From positions 62,001 to 126,000 of the forward strand of contig NZ_JAQSDN010000044.1 in assembly GCF_029945925.1 (NCBI RefSeq): 64,000 bases of DNA, given 5' to 3'. The DNA comes from Polaromonas sp. GTDB taxonomy: Bacteria; Pseudomonadota; Gammaproteobacteria; Burkholderiales; Burkholderiaceae_C. Positions 18,490-28,157 of the stretch are shown piece by piece (the stretch's first letter is position 1; every line of letters begins with the position of its first letter). Under the pieces are notes generated by a model that was not told the origin of the DNA, ran no database searches, and saw only the letters and a list, made by a program, of their open reading frames with translations. Made by a program: the position numbers and the translations under genes.

Positions 18490-18726
18490 TGCTGTTCAGC
18501 TTTCTTCTTAGTTTCTTGATGATTAACCGTGGTTACCCGGCGATGCGGTACTCTGGGCGCAGCGGGGAAAGAGTCGGGCGGTAAGGCAGCGTTCGGAGTA
18601 GTCGAGTGTGGCTTCTTCTAACATGCCGCTACTAACAAGTGCAGGTCATATTGACTTGTAACACAAAGCAACTCGTGATAACGTATTTCCGTTTGGAATA
18701 TAAAAATTCACCCTCCAGCATCTTTC
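18490..18726. promoter_or_regulatory. Divergent promoter region between helicase and restriction operon
   Basis: Both neighbours start here in opposite directions, so both promoters must lie in these 237 bases. A TTGACT hexamer (18651-18656) and an AT-rich TATAAA further down face the restriction operon, but the spacing is not ideal. The ribbon-helix-helix protein encoded first in that operon is a natural candidate to bind here. Confidence 0.4.
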
Positions 18727-18942
18727 ATGCCTCGTCCAAAAAGCAAAACCGTAGCAACCACACTCAAGATGACGCCGGTGGTACGCGACCTTTGGGAGAG
18801 GTGCGCCGAAGCGGAAAGCCGAAGCCTCACCAACATGTTCGAGGTGATGGTGCGCGAGCACGCCAAAAAGCTGAAGCTCGCTCCCGCATCCATTCCTGCA
18901 GTACCAGCCAAGACCACCGACAAATCCAATCAAAAGACCTAA
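18727..18942 (+). CDS. Small ribbon-helix-helix-like protein at the head of the restriction operon
   Basis: A 71-residue basic protein. After MPRPKSKTVATTLKMTP comes VVRDLWERCAEAESRSLTNM, with the beta-strand, helix, helix layout of MetJ/Arc-type DNA-binding proteins, and a Pro/Ala/Lys tail. Its TAA overlaps the ATG of hsdM (TAATG), so the two are translationally coupled. The position suggests a regulator that tunes expression of the modification and restriction genes, like C-proteins in other systems but of a different fold. This is inference from fold pattern and place. Confidence 0.72.
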   Translation: MPRPKSKTVATTLKMTPVVRDLWERCAEAESRSLTNMFEVMVREHAKKLKLAPASIPAVPAKTTDKSNQKT

Positions 18943-20759
18943 TGGCCCAAAACTTCTCCGAACTCGCCAACTTCCTCTGGTCCGTCGCCGACCTCCTCCG
19001 TGGCGACTACAAGCAATCTGATTACGGCAAAGTCATCCTTCCCTTCACGCTCCTCAGGCGCCTTGACTGCGTGCTGGAGAACACGAAGCCGGAGGTCCTG
19101 GCTGAGTTCAAGAAACGCAAAGAGAGCGGCGTCAACCTGGACCCGTTCCTCAAGCGCAAGAGCAAGCAAGCCTTCTACAACACGAGCGAATTCACGCTCC
19201 CGGGCCTGCTGGCCGACCAGAAGCACATTCGCCAGAACTTGGTCGCCTACCTGGGTGACTTCTCTGAAGACGCCCGCGACGTGTTCGAGCGCTTCAAGTT
19301 CACCGACCGCATTGCAGAGCTTGAAGACAAGGACTTACTGTTCCAGCTTGTGCAGAAGTTCGCCAACATCGACCTGCATCCGGATGTCTTTCCCAACGAA
19401 ACCATGGGTCTCGTGTTCGAGGAGCTGATTCGGAAGTTCGCAGAGGCCTCCAATGAGACCGCCGGCGAGCACTTCACCCCTCGCGAGGTCATCCAACTCA
19501 TCGTGCATTGCCTGTTTGCTGGCGATGACGAGGCCCTGTCCAAGCCCGGCGTGGTCCGCTCCATGTACGACCCCACTGCCGGTACCGGCGGCATTCTGTC
19601 CGTGGGCGAAGCAGTGGCCCGGTCCATCAACAGCTCCGCGGTTATCCGCCTTTTTGGACAGGAGCTCAACGACGAGTCCTACGCCATCTGCAAGGCGGAC
19701 ATGCTCATCAAGGGGCAGGACCCCAAGAACATCGTGCGCGGCAATACCCTGTCCGCAGACGGCTTCCCCAATGAGAAGTTCGACTACGGGGCTTCGAATC
19801 CCCCATTCGGTGTCGACTGGAAGAAGGTCCTGGACATCGTCAAGTCCGAGCATGACAAGAAGGGCTTCGCCGGTCGCTTCGGCCCTGGCCTGCCGCGCAT
19901 CTCGGACGGTTCGCTGCTGTTCCTGATGCACTTGATTTCCAAGATGCGCCCGGCAGCGGAAGGCGGCGGCCGCATCGGCATCGTCTTGAATGGCTCGCCA
20001 CTGTTCACAGGTGACGCCGGCTCTGGCGAGTCGGAAATACGTCGCTGGGTGCTCGAGAACGACATGCTCGATGCCATCATCGCGCTGCCGAACGACCTGT
20101 TCTACAACACCGGCATTGCCACCTACATCTGGATTCTTGACAACGACAAGAGAGCGGACCGTAAGGGCAAGGTCCAGCTGATTGACGCCACCCGCATGTA
20201 CGGCAAGATGAAAAAGTCTCTCGGCAACAAGCGCGTGCAAATCTCGGACGAGCAAATTGCCGAAATCGTCAAGGTGTATTCAACGGTTGCCGAGGACGCG
20301 ACGTTCTCCCTGGAGTTCAAGGAGCCGGTCAAGAACGGTAACGGCGCAGCGCCAACGGAGGTCGAGCCGCCACGCATTGTGTCCAAGTTGTTTGAAAACA
20401 AGTTCTTTGGCTATCGCAAAGTCACCGTTGACCGCCCCTTAGCCGAAGGCAAGACTGGCAAGTTCAAGAAGGGCGAGAAGCCCTACGACAAGGACCTGCG
20501 CGACACCGAGAGCATCCCGCTCACGGAGTCCATTGACGCCTATTTCAAGCGCGAGGTGCTGCCCCACGTACCGGATGCCAGGGTAAACAAGGACATCAAG
20601 GACGAGGCCGACGGCCAAGTCGGGAAGGTCGGCTATGAAATCAACTTCAATCGGTACTTCTACGTCTACAAGGCTCCGCGCAAGCCGAAGGTGATTGCGG
20701 ATGAGCTTCTGGAGATGGAGAAGCGGTTCCTGGAGCTTATGAAGGGGGTGGTGGCGTGA
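18942..20759 (+). CDS. hsdM: Type I restriction-modification system methyltransferase subunit
   Basis: A 605-residue M subunit that methylates adenine in the recognition site as part of an M2S1 enzyme. The N-terminal helical domain (1-150) starts MAQNFSELANFLWSVADLLRG. The SAM-binding motif DPTAGTGG is at 210-217 and the catalytic NPPFG at 286-290. The C-terminal tail contains IVSKLFENKFFGYRKVTVDRP and HVPDARVNKD, typical of one HsdM branch. Coupled at the start to the ribbon-helix-helix gene and at the end to hsdS by a GTGA overlap. Confidence 0.96.
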   Translation: MAQNFSELANFLWSVADLLRGDYKQSDYGKVILPFTLLRRLDCVLENTKPEVLAEFKKRKESGVNLDPFLKRKSKQAFYNTSEFTLPGLLADQKHIRQNLVAYLGDFSEDARDVFERFKFTDRIAELEDKDLLFQLVQKFANIDLHPDVFPNETMGLVFEELIRKFAEASNETAGEHFTPREVIQLIVHCLFAGDDEALSKPGVVRSMYDPTAGTGGILSVGEAVARSINSSAVIRLFGQELNDESYAICKADMLIKGQDPKNIVRGNTLSADGFPNEKFDYGASNPPFGVDWKKVLDIVKSEHDKKGFAGRFGPGLPRISDGSLLFLMHLISKMRPAAEGGGRIGIVLNGSPLFTGDAGSGESEIRRWVLENDMLDAIIALPNDLFYNTGIATYIWILDNDKRADRKGKVQLIDATRMYGKMKKSLGNKRVQISDEQIAEIVKVYSTVAEDATFSLEFKEPVKNGNGAAPTEVEPPRIVSKLFENKFFGYRKVTVDRPLAEGKTGKFKKGEKPYDKDLRDTESIPLTESIDAYFKREVLPHVPDARVNKDIKDEADGQVGKVGYEINFNRYFYVYKAPRKPKVIADELLEMEKRFLELMKGVVA

Positions 20760-22033
20760 CCCCGTCGGCGGTCCAACTGAGACATCGCGTTGTCGAATTG
20801 AAGACGGGGCCTTTTGGCTCCGCTCTTTCGGCAGATGAGTACGTGGATAACGGAATTCCGCTAGTGAACCCATCAGACCTTCGTGGTGGCAAGATTCTGA
20901 CCGAAAGTGCGGTGAAGGTACCGGAGAATGTGGCGATTCGAATGGTCGCGTATCGCGCAAAAGTAGGTGACTTGATTTTGGCCCGCCGAGGGGAACTCGG
21001 GCGCTATGGTCTGGTGACTAGTGCCGAAGATGGCGTTCTTTGCGGTACCGGTAGCCTTCTCGTTCGCGTGAGTAGTGTGTTGGTAGCCAGGTTTCTTGGC
21101 TACTTTCTGCAAACCAGGGAAGCCCTTGACTGGTTGAGCCTTCACAGTGTTGGCTCAACAATGGAGAACCTTAGTGAAGCCATCCTGGCCCGCTTACCGA
21201 TACCAGATATTCCTACTGCCCAGCAGGAAAGAATCGCCAACTTTCTTGACGACAAAACGGCGCGGATTGATGCGCTGATTGCGGAGAAAGAGCAGTTGGT
21301 TGAACGGCTCAAGGAGTACCAATACAGCTATTCCTCGAACTTGATGACGCGCGGGCTCGATTTCCAAGCTGAACTTGTTGAAAGCAGCTTTCCTGAAATT
21401 GGCAATATTCCAAAAAGTTGGACAGTCAAGAGGCTCAAATTCCTCGGTGAAGTACGGTCCGGAGTCGCCAAGGGCAAAGATTTAGGGGAGCGGGACACTG
21501 TCACGCTGCCTTACCTGCGTGTGGCCAATGTGCAAGACGGCTACGTGGACTTGACGGAGGTTTACGACATCGAAGTGGCGGCGAGCGAAGCTCCACGATA
21601 CTTTCTTCACAAGAATGACGTCTTAATGAATGAAGGTGGCGACAACGACAAGCTCGGTCGCGGCGCAGTATGGCGAGGCCAGATAGAGCCCTGCATTCAT
21701 CAGAATCACGTATTCGCCGTCCGCTTGGAGGACCCTGGCCTTGCGGAATGGGTTTCATGCTTCACTTCGACGGCCGCTGCACGAGCTTATTTTTATCTCC
21801 GCTCAAAGCAGAGTACCAACCTAGCTTCCATTAACCAGTCGAATGTGCGTGAATTGCCCATACCCATGCCTCCGGCGAATGAGCGTAAGGCACTACTTGC
21901 CGAACTGCAGAGGTCATCGATGGCCACGAGTATGCTGATTGAACACGCCGTAGAGCACATCGCCCGCCTCCGCGAGTACCGCTCCTCATTGATTTCAGCG
22001 GCCGTCACCAGTCAACTTGAACTCCAACAATAG
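20756..22033 (+). CDS. hsdS: Type I restriction-modification system specificity subunit
   Basis: A 425-residue S subunit, starting at GTG inside the hsdM stop (GTGA). It has two target-recognition domains (about 1-150 and 205-370), each followed by a conserved helical spacer: QQERIANFLDDKTARIDALI plus EQLVERLKEYQ for the first and NERKALLAELQ...IARLREYRSSLISAAVT for the second. The second domain, beginning IPKSWTVKRLKFL, is the more typical. The recognition sequence cannot be read from the protein. Codon use looks less GC-rich than hsdM, common for frequently exchanged specificity genes. Confidence 0.95.
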   Translation: MTPSAVQLRHRVVELKTGPFGSALSADEYVDNGIPLVNPSDLRGGKILTESAVKVPENVAIRMVAYRAKVGDLILARRGELGRYGLVTSAEDGVLCGTGSLLVRVSSVLVARFLGYFLQTREALDWLSLHSVGSTMENLSEAILARLPIPDIPTAQQERIANFLDDKTARIDALIAEKEQLVERLKEYQYSYSSNLMTRGLDFQAELVESSFPEIGNIPKSWTVKRLKFLGEVRSGVAKGKDLGERDTVTLPYLRVANVQDGYVDLTEVYDIEVAASEAPRYFLHKNDVLMNEGGDNDKLGRGAVWRGQIEPCIHQNHVFAVRLEDPGLAEWVSCFTSTAAARAYFYLRSKQSTNLASINQSNVRELPIPMPPANERKALLAELQRSSMATSMLIEHAVEHIARLREYRSSLISAAVTSQLELQQ

Positions 22034-22051
22034 TCAAGGTAAATATTACCA

Positions 22052-22375
22052 ATGAGTCAAAAAACGATTAAAAGCTCAGGTGGCATTACCGTTAGGTTCG
22101 TCGAAGCGCTCAACGGTTTCAAAACCAAATTTGGCTACTGGCCCGAAGTACTCGAGGCAGAGGCTGCAACCATTGCCGTTTTAGCGACGGAATGCCTCAC
22201 ACCCTTGGGGTTTTTTCTGCTTCAGTCGAAAGTGGATGTGGTCGCAGGAGTCGAGGGCCGCATTCTTGCTAAAGGTAGGAATGGCGATATTTTTGACTAC
22301 GGTGAAGAAGGCTGGAAAACCCCGGACGGACACAGGCAGGACGCCCGCTCCTGGCTGGGCCTCGATGACGACTGA
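22052..22375 (+). CDS. Uncharacterised protein inside the restriction operon
   Basis: A 107-residue acidic protein (MSQKTIKSSGGITVRFVEAL then LGFFLLQSKVDVVAGVEGRILAKGRNGDIFDY and a DARSWLGLDDD tail). No family recognised. It starts 18 bases after hsdS and precedes the DUF2939-like gene, so it is probably in the same transcript between hsdS and hsdR. Confidence 0.6.
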   Translation: MSQKTIKSSGGITVRFVEALNGFKTKFGYWPEVLEAEAATIAVLATECLTPLGFFLLQSKVDVVAGVEGRILAKGRNGDIFDYGEEGWKTPDGHRQDARSWLGLDDD

Positions 22376-22499
22376 AGGAGCGTGGAGGTCCTCGCAGCAC
22401 CTATTTCTTCCACCCATCCGGAAACTCTCGAGGCCTCCGAATTGGTGCCGTACTCACTGTCGAAACCACCTACCAGAATAATTTTCAGGGACAGCAACA

Positions 22500-23102
22500 A
22501 TGACATCGAAAACAATCAAAGGCGCCGCGGTCGCAGCTGTCCTGACCATCGCCGGCTACTGGTACTGGTCACCGTTCCTGGCCGTGCGGCAGCTCCAATC
22601 GGCCGCCCAGAAGAAGGATGCCGACGCTTTCAATGAGCGGGTGGACTATCCCAAGCTGCGCGAAAGCCTCAAAGGTCAGTTTGCAGCCATCATGGGGGAA
22701 CGGCTGGTCAAGCCTGAGGATGCCGGTAATGGTTTTGCGGCGTTGGGGGCCATGTTAGGCCTGGCCATGGTGAATCAATTCGTTGACGCCATGGTTCGTC
22801 CTGAAGCAGTGATGCGGGCGATGCAAGATGGCCAACTGGCTCCGAAAGCCAACTCTCCAAGCGATTCCCCAGCCCCGACACCGCCTGCAGGCAAGCCCGA
22901 CGTCACAGCCAAAGCCGAACCGCAGGAAGACAAGCCCAAGTGGGCTTACGAACGCAAAGGCGTGGACAAGCTCATCGCCTATGCCTCGGACCCCATGAAG
23001 CCAGAGGTCCCGAACCAGGAGAAGCTCGGCCTGGTGTTCCAACGCAGCGGGTTCGCAGACTGGAAACTGACCGAATTCAGGCTTCCGGCGTTGAAAGAAT
23101 AG
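22500..23102 (+). CDS. DUF2939-like membrane-anchored protein inside the restriction operon
   Basis: A 200-residue protein with one N-terminal membrane segment (about 7-25, IKGAAVAAVLTIAGYWYW), then WSPFLAVRQLQSAAQKKDADAFNERVDYPKLRESLK, the characteristic DUF2939 sequence, and a Pro-rich linker (about 125-150) before a short C-terminal domain. Members are small inner-membrane proteins of unknown function. A membrane protein between hsdS and hsdR is unusual; it may be a passenger. Confidence 0.82.
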   Translation: MTSKTIKGAAVAAVLTIAGYWYWSPFLAVRQLQSAAQKKDADAFNERVDYPKLRESLKGQFAAIMGERLVKPEDAGNGFAALGAMLGLAMVNQFVDAMVRPEAVMRAMQDGQLAPKANSPSDSPAPTPPAGKPDVTAKAEPQEDKPKWAYERKGVDKLIAYASDPMKPEVPNQEKLGLVFQRSGFADWKLTEFRLPALKE

Positions 23103-23159
23103 AGATTTCCGGAGCGAATAAAGCCGAGGCCTATAGAGCAACAACAAATAAAGGGAGCC

Positions 23160-26100
23160 ATGCCAACTACTTCTAACGTGCACACCGAGCGGGTCTTCGA
23201 AGACGAGCTCTGCGCCCAACTCGAAGCCAGCGGCTGGGCCATCAAGACCCACCCTAAGAACGCCCCGAGCTACAACCGGGAGCTCGCCATTTACGGCGAC
23301 GACTTGCTCGCGTTTGTGCAAGAAACTCAGCCCGTCGAATGGGCCAAGTTCAAGCGTTGGCACAACGGCCAGTCCGAGGCTATGTTCCTCAAACGTGTGG
23401 CCAAGCAGCTCGACACCCACGGCACCCTGCATGTCCTTCGGCACGGCTTCAAAGACGTTGATGCAAAGTTCTTCCTCTGCCAGTTCAAGCCCGCCCATGG
23501 CAAGAACCCGAAGCTGCTCGAGAATTACAAGAAGAACCGCCTGACGGCCATTCGCCAGCTGCACTACAGCCTGCACAACGAAAAAAGCATCGACATCGTG
23601 CTTTTCGTCAACGGGCTGCCTGTGGCCACCGCCGAGCTCAAGACCGACCTGACCCAGAGTTCGCGCGACGCCATCAACCAGTACAAGCGCGACCGTCTAC
23701 CGAAGGACCCCAAGGCCAAGGAACCGGAAGCGCTCTTGCAATTCAAGACCCGGGCCCTGGTGCACTTCGCTGTGTCAACCGACCTGGTGTTCATGACCAC
23801 CAAGCTGGCCGGCGACGAAACCTACTTCCTGCCCTTCAACATGGGTAAACCGGACGGCGTGGACCTGTTCAGCGCCGGTGCCGGAAACCCACCCGCGCCC
23901 CCTGGCAAGGGCTACCCCACCTACTACCTCTGGGAGTACGTCTGGAAGCCGGACGTCTGGCTCGAAATCCTGGGCGAATTCATGCACCTGGAGGTCAAGG
24001 AGGTCGAGGGGCTCGGTGGCAAAAAGGTCACCAAAGAAACCCTCATTTTCCCGCGCTTCCATCAGTTGGTAGTCGTCCAGGAGCTGGTCCGGTTTGCCGC
24101 GGCAGAGGGGCCAGGCAAGGACTACCTGATTCAGCACTCCGCGGGCTCAGGCAAATCCAACTCCATTGCCTGGACTGGTCACCGGTTGTCCAACCTGCAT
24201 GACGCAAACGGTAAGAAGGTATTTGACACGGTGGTGGTAGTCACCGACCGCCGCGTCCTGGACAAGCAGTTGCAGGAGACCATCAGTCAGTTCGAGCACA
24301 AGGCCGGGGTAGTTCAGACCATTAGCGAAAACAGCGCCCAGCTGGCCAAGGCTCTGAACGACGGAGTACCCATCGTGGTGACAACCTTGCAGAAGTTCGG
24401 GTTCATCCTCAATGAGGTCGGCAACCTGGGCAAACGCAATTTCGCTCTGATAGTGGACGAAGCCCATTCCAGTCAATCCGGCACCGCTGCTCGCAAGCTC
24501 CGGGAGACCTTGACAAAGGGTAAGCCCGCGAAGATGCTTCTGGAAGTAATTGAGGGTGAGTCGATTCACGTCGAGGCGGGCGTCGAGATTGACCCGGAAG
24601 ACCTCACTTCCGAAGACGTCATCAACCTTGCCATCGCGGCTCGCAAGCGCCCGGAAAACGTCAGCTACTTCGCATTCACGGCTACCCCCAAGAACAAGAC
24701 CCTCGAGCTTTTCGGCCGCAAGGATGCCGACGGCAAGCCGGTACCGTTTCACGTCTATTCAATGCGCCAGGCTATCGAGGAGGAGTTCATCCTGGACGTC
24801 CTCAAACATTACGCGAGCTACGGCATGTTTTACAACCTGGGGGCCATCGCCAACGAGAAGTTGTTACCCCAGAAGAAGGCCAAGATGGCCCTTGCCCAGT
24901 ACGCCAAGCTGCACCCGCACAACATCGCCCAGAAGGTGGTTGTTGTGGTGGAGCACTTCCGCGAGCACGTAGCCGCCAAGATTGGCGGCAAAGCCAAAGC
25001 CATGCTGGTTACTGACAGCCGCAAGGCCGCCGTGCGCTACAAGCTGGCCATCGACAAGTACATCAAGGACCGGAAGTACCTGGACCTGCACACCCTGGTG
25101 GCCTTCTCTGGTGCCGTCGATGACCCGGATTCTGGTCCTGATGAGTTCACGGAATCGAACCTCAACCCAGAAATCAAGGGCCAGGAGCCGTCAGAAGCAT
25201 TCAAGCGAGACGAATACCGCATCCTGCTGGTGGCCAACAAGTACCAGACGGGCTTTGACCAGCCACTGCTCCACACCATGTACGTGGACAAGCGCCTCTC
25301 TGGCGTGCTAGCCGTGCAGACCCTCTCGCGCCTGAACCGGATGTACCCCGGCAAAGAGGACACCTTTGTCCTCGACTTCGTGAACAAGCCAGCTGAAATC
25401 CTGGCCAGCTTCCAGCCCTACTACCGGACTGCTCAAATCGAGGAAGTGACCGACCCGAACCTGGTGCACGAGCTGATGACCAAGCTCAACAAGGCCAGCG
25501 TGTACTTCTGGAGCGAGGTGGAGACCTTCGCTGAAGCGTTCTTCAACCCCAAGGTAAAGACCCAAGGTGCCCTGCATGGTGTACTCAAGCCGGCCTTCGA
25601 CCGGTACGTCGAGCTTGAGGATGAGCCGAGGGAGTTGTTCCGAAAAGACCTGGGCTCGTTTCTCCGTCTGTACGAGTTTCTGTCCCAAATCATTCCCTAC
25701 GACGACCCCGAGCTGGAAAAGCTGTTCGTCTTCGGCAAAAACCTCATGCCCCGGCTGGCCGAGGAAGGTCGCAAAGGGCAGCTGACGCTCGATTCGGACG
25801 TGAAGCTGACCCACTACCGCCTGCAGAAGCTTGGAGAGCAGCAGCTTGACTTGGAAAAGGCTGAGGTGGTGAAGCTCCCCGGCATCGGCGAGGCCGGCAC
25901 GGGCTCTGCCCCGGAGGACATCCGCGTTGCGCTGAAGGAGATTGTCAACAAGATGAACGACCTGTTCTCCGGGCACATCACGGAGTCCGACTTTATCGGC
26001 GCCGTGACAACCTGGCAGGGGCGGCTGGCAACGAACGACAAGTTGGCCGCTCAGGCGCGAAACAACAGCGAAGAGCAGTTCGCAATGGGGGACTTCAAGG

Positions 26101-26258
26101 AGGCCTTCACCGACATCGTCATCGAGGCCCAAGATGCTCACAACACCATTGCCGACCAGCTAATGAAAGACGAGCGCATCTTCGGCGTTATGCAGAAGAT
26201 GGTCGCGAAGATGGTTTGGAAGCAGTTTCAGCAGACTGCAGGCACCTCCGCGAGATGA
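23160..26258 (+). CDS. hsdR: Type I restriction endonuclease subunit R
   Basis: A 1032-residue motor and nuclease subunit that translocates DNA and cuts it away from the unmethylated site. The N-terminal PD-(D/E)xK nuclease shows the ELK motif with E159 followed by the QxxxY-like INQYKRDR. Walker A AGSGKS is at 328-333, DEAH at 433-436, and FTATP follows near 505. The helicase second half has FVLDFVN near 735. A helical C-terminal domain binds the methylase core. The ATG at 23160 has a GGGAG ribosome site. It is separated from hsdS by two accessory genes and lies 69 bases before qatA. Confidence 0.96.
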   Translation: MPTTSNVHTERVFEDELCAQLEASGWAIKTHPKNAPSYNRELAIYGDDLLAFVQETQPVEWAKFKRWHNGQSEAMFLKRVAKQLDTHGTLHVLRHGFKDVDAKFFLCQFKPAHGKNPKLLENYKKNRLTAIRQLHYSLHNEKSIDIVLFVNGLPVATAELKTDLTQSSRDAINQYKRDRLPKDPKAKEPEALLQFKTRALVHFAVSTDLVFMTTKLAGDETYFLPFNMGKPDGVDLFSAGAGNPPAPPGKGYPTYYLWEYVWKPDVWLEILGEFMHLEVKEVEGLGGKKVTKETLIFPRFHQLVVVQELVRFAAAEGPGKDYLIQHSAGSGKSNSIAWTGHRLSNLHDANGKKVFDTVVVVTDRRVLDKQLQETISQFEHKAGVVQTISENSAQLAKALNDGVPIVVTTLQKFGFILNEVGNLGKRNFALIVDEAHSSQSGTAARKLRETLTKGKPAKMLLEVIEGESIHVEAGVEIDPEDLTSEDVINLAIAARKRPENVSYFAFTATPKNKTLELFGRKDADGKPVPFHVYSMRQAIEEEFILDVLKHYASYGMFYNLGAIANEKLLPQKKAKMALAQYAKLHPHNIAQKVVVVVEHFREHVAAKIGGKAKAMLVTDSRKAAVRYKLAIDKYIKDRKYLDLHTLVAFSGAVDDPDSGPDEFTESNLNPEIKGQEPSEAFKRDEYRILLVANKYQTGFDQPLLHTMYVDKRLSGVLAVQTLSRLNRMYPGKEDTFVLDFVNKPAEILASFQPYYRTAQIEEVTDPNLVHELMTKLNKASVYFWSEVETFAEAFFNPKVKTQGALHGVLKPAFDRYVELEDEPRELFRKDLGSFLRLYEFLSQIIPYDDPELEKLFVFGKNLMPRLAEEGRKGQLTLDSDVKLTHYRLQKLGEQQLDLEKAEVVKLPGIGEAGTGSAPEDIRVALKEIVNKMNDLFSGHITESDFIGAVTTWQGRLATNDKLAAQARNNSEEQFAMGDFKEAFTDIVIEAQDAHNTIADQLMKDERIFGVMQKMVAKMVWKQFQQTAGTSAR

Positions 26259-26327
26259 AAGTCGTAGCTGCCACAAAGTTGCGATTCATGAAAACAGTAA
26301 GACTAGAACAATCGGGAGGAGCGGACC

Positions 26328-28157
26328 ATGTGGCACGACAATGAAACAACGGTCGATTACTTGAACTTTGGCGTCGTTGCGGACGCTTGTGCAAACCTCC
26401 TTCAGCAAGCGAACGGCGCGCCCCTCTCCATCGGGGTTTCTGGGGGTTGGGGAATGGGCAAGTCGTCGCTTGTCAGGATGATTGCGGAGCGGCTGAGCAA
26501 GGCCGCTGTGCCGGGGGAAAACACGTATGTGGTTGTCACCTTCAATCCCTGGCTCTATCAGGATTTTGAAGGTGCCCGAAGCGCGCTTTTACAGCTCGTT
26601 GGCGATGAGGTGCTAAGTCAAACGGCCTCAAACGAAGTCCTACTAAAAAAGGCCAAGCGACTCCTGCAGCGTATCAACTTGCTTCGATTGGTGCAGATGG
26701 GTGGCGAGGCCTCTGCGACTATCGTGACCGGCATCCCGATTGGTGCCATCGGGCGGGCTATTAGTATGGCCGGGAGCCTTTTTACGCCTGACAAGGGCGA
26801 CGACAAGAAGGACGATGCTGCGCTGCTCAGGCCCGCTGAGCCGGTTTCTTTGCCCAGCGAGATTCAAGCCTTTCGTAATGCTCTCGAGGAACTCCTGGAC
26901 GAGTTGAAAATCACCTTGGTGGTCTTCGTAGACGACCTCGACCGGTGTTTGCCTAAGACGGCTATCTCAACCTTGGAGTCCATTCGCCTTCTGCTCTTCC
27001 TCAAGCGCAGCGCTTTTGTCGTGGCAGCAGACAACGAATTCATCCGGGGCGCTGTGCGCGTCCATTTCGAGGGAACTGGAATTACCAGCGACATAGCTAC
27101 GAACTACTTCGATAAGCTCATCCAAGTTCCGCTGCATGTTCCTCGACTCGGAGTCAATGAAGCCAAGGCGTATTTGGCTCTGCTACTGATGCAGCGAGCA
27201 CACGAAGACGGGCATTTTGACAAGGCCCGGTTTGAGGCCGCGTTACTGGCAGTTCCGGAGCGCCTCCGAACTAGCTGGAAGGGTGATGCCGTCACGACTG
27301 AATTCCTCCAAGCGCAGGTTGGTGTCGGCGATGCACGCATGCTCGTCTTAATGGAGCTGGCTGAGGGCTTGGCTCCGTTGCTGACCCAGTCCAGCAGTGT
27401 CAATGCGAACCCGCGTCTGATGAAGCGTTTTCTCAACACGGTATATCTCAGGTCCGCTCTCGCAAAACCCCAGGGCATCGAATTGGACATACGCGCGCTG
27501 GCCAAGTGGCACCTGGTGGAGCGCTGCGACGAACTGCTGGCCAATACCCTTGCAGCTATGGTCACCTCCGCGCTGGATGGCCGCATCGATGCCCTCCGCA
27601 CGGCAGAGACCGCGGCCAGAGAAGGTACCGTTCTACCAGACCCATTCAAGGACACCGTCTTCATAAAGGAATGGCTTCAGTTGCAACCTGCGCTCGGTGA
27701 AACCGACCTCCGGCCCTTACTGCATTTAAGTCGGGATACAGCTACACGAGACTTTGGCTCCGACAACATGACTCCGGAAGGTAGAGTGCTACGCGACGCG
27801 CTTGCGATTGCCACAGGTGCAAACGAACCCCTCGCACAAGCGATTCGCTCTGCTGGCCCACTTCAAGCTGAGTCGGCCATGACTAGAGCTTGGCTGCTGA
27901 AGGCGCCGAAACGAACGTGGCGGCAATTTGAGGATGTTGTGCCCCTGGTGGAGCCGTGCAAGATTTTTCCCGAACTCGGAGCGAAGGCAGCATCGCTTCT
28001 GAGTCAAGCGCCGCTAGGAGATGTCGGACCCGGAATCGTCCCAACCTTGTATGCGCAGATTTGGGCTCGCCCGGTCCTTGACAAGTGGGAGGAGTCACCA
28101 GCCTTGGCTAAGCCTGTAAAGAACGCCATCCAACAAGCAAAAAGGAACACCCACTGA
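26328..28157 (+). CDS. qatA: QatA, KAP-family P-loop ATPase of the Qat anti-phage system
   Basis: A 609-residue KAP NTPase. Walker A is GGWGMGKS at 39-46, after LSIGVSG; FNPWLYQDFEGARSALLQ is a KAP signature; Walker B and its extension VVFVDDLDRC lie at about 198-207. A hydrophobic patch (ASATIVTGIPIGAIGRAI, about 130-150) resembles the membrane-associated insertions of KAP proteins. Together with the next three genes in this exact order it makes up qatABCD, known to protect against phage. Its stop overlaps the qatB start (TGATG). Confidence 0.93.
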   Translation: MWHDNETTVDYLNFGVVADACANLLQQANGAPLSIGVSGGWGMGKSSLVRMIAERLSKAAVPGENTYVVVTFNPWLYQDFEGARSALLQLVGDEVLSQTASNEVLLKKAKRLLQRINLLRLVQMGGEASATIVTGIPIGAIGRAISMAGSLFTPDKGDDKKDDAALLRPAEPVSLPSEIQAFRNALEELLDELKITLVVFVDDLDRCLPKTAISTLESIRLLLFLKRSAFVVAADNEFIRGAVRVHFEGTGITSDIATNYFDKLIQVPLHVPRLGVNEAKAYLALLLMQRAHEDGHFDKARFEAALLAVPERLRTSWKGDAVTTEFLQAQVGVGDARMLVLMELAEGLAPLLTQSSSVNANPRLMKRFLNTVYLRSALAKPQGIELDIRALAKWHLVERCDELLANTLAAMVTSALDGRIDALRTAETAAREGTVLPDPFKDTVFIKEWLQLQPALGETDLRPLLHLSRDTATRDFGSDNMTPEGRVLRDALAIATGANEPLAQAIRSAGPLQAESAMTRAWLLKAPKRTWRQFEDVVPLVEPCKIFPELGAKAASLLSQAPLGDVGPGIVPTLYAQIWARPVLDKWEESPALAKPVKNAIQQAKRNTH

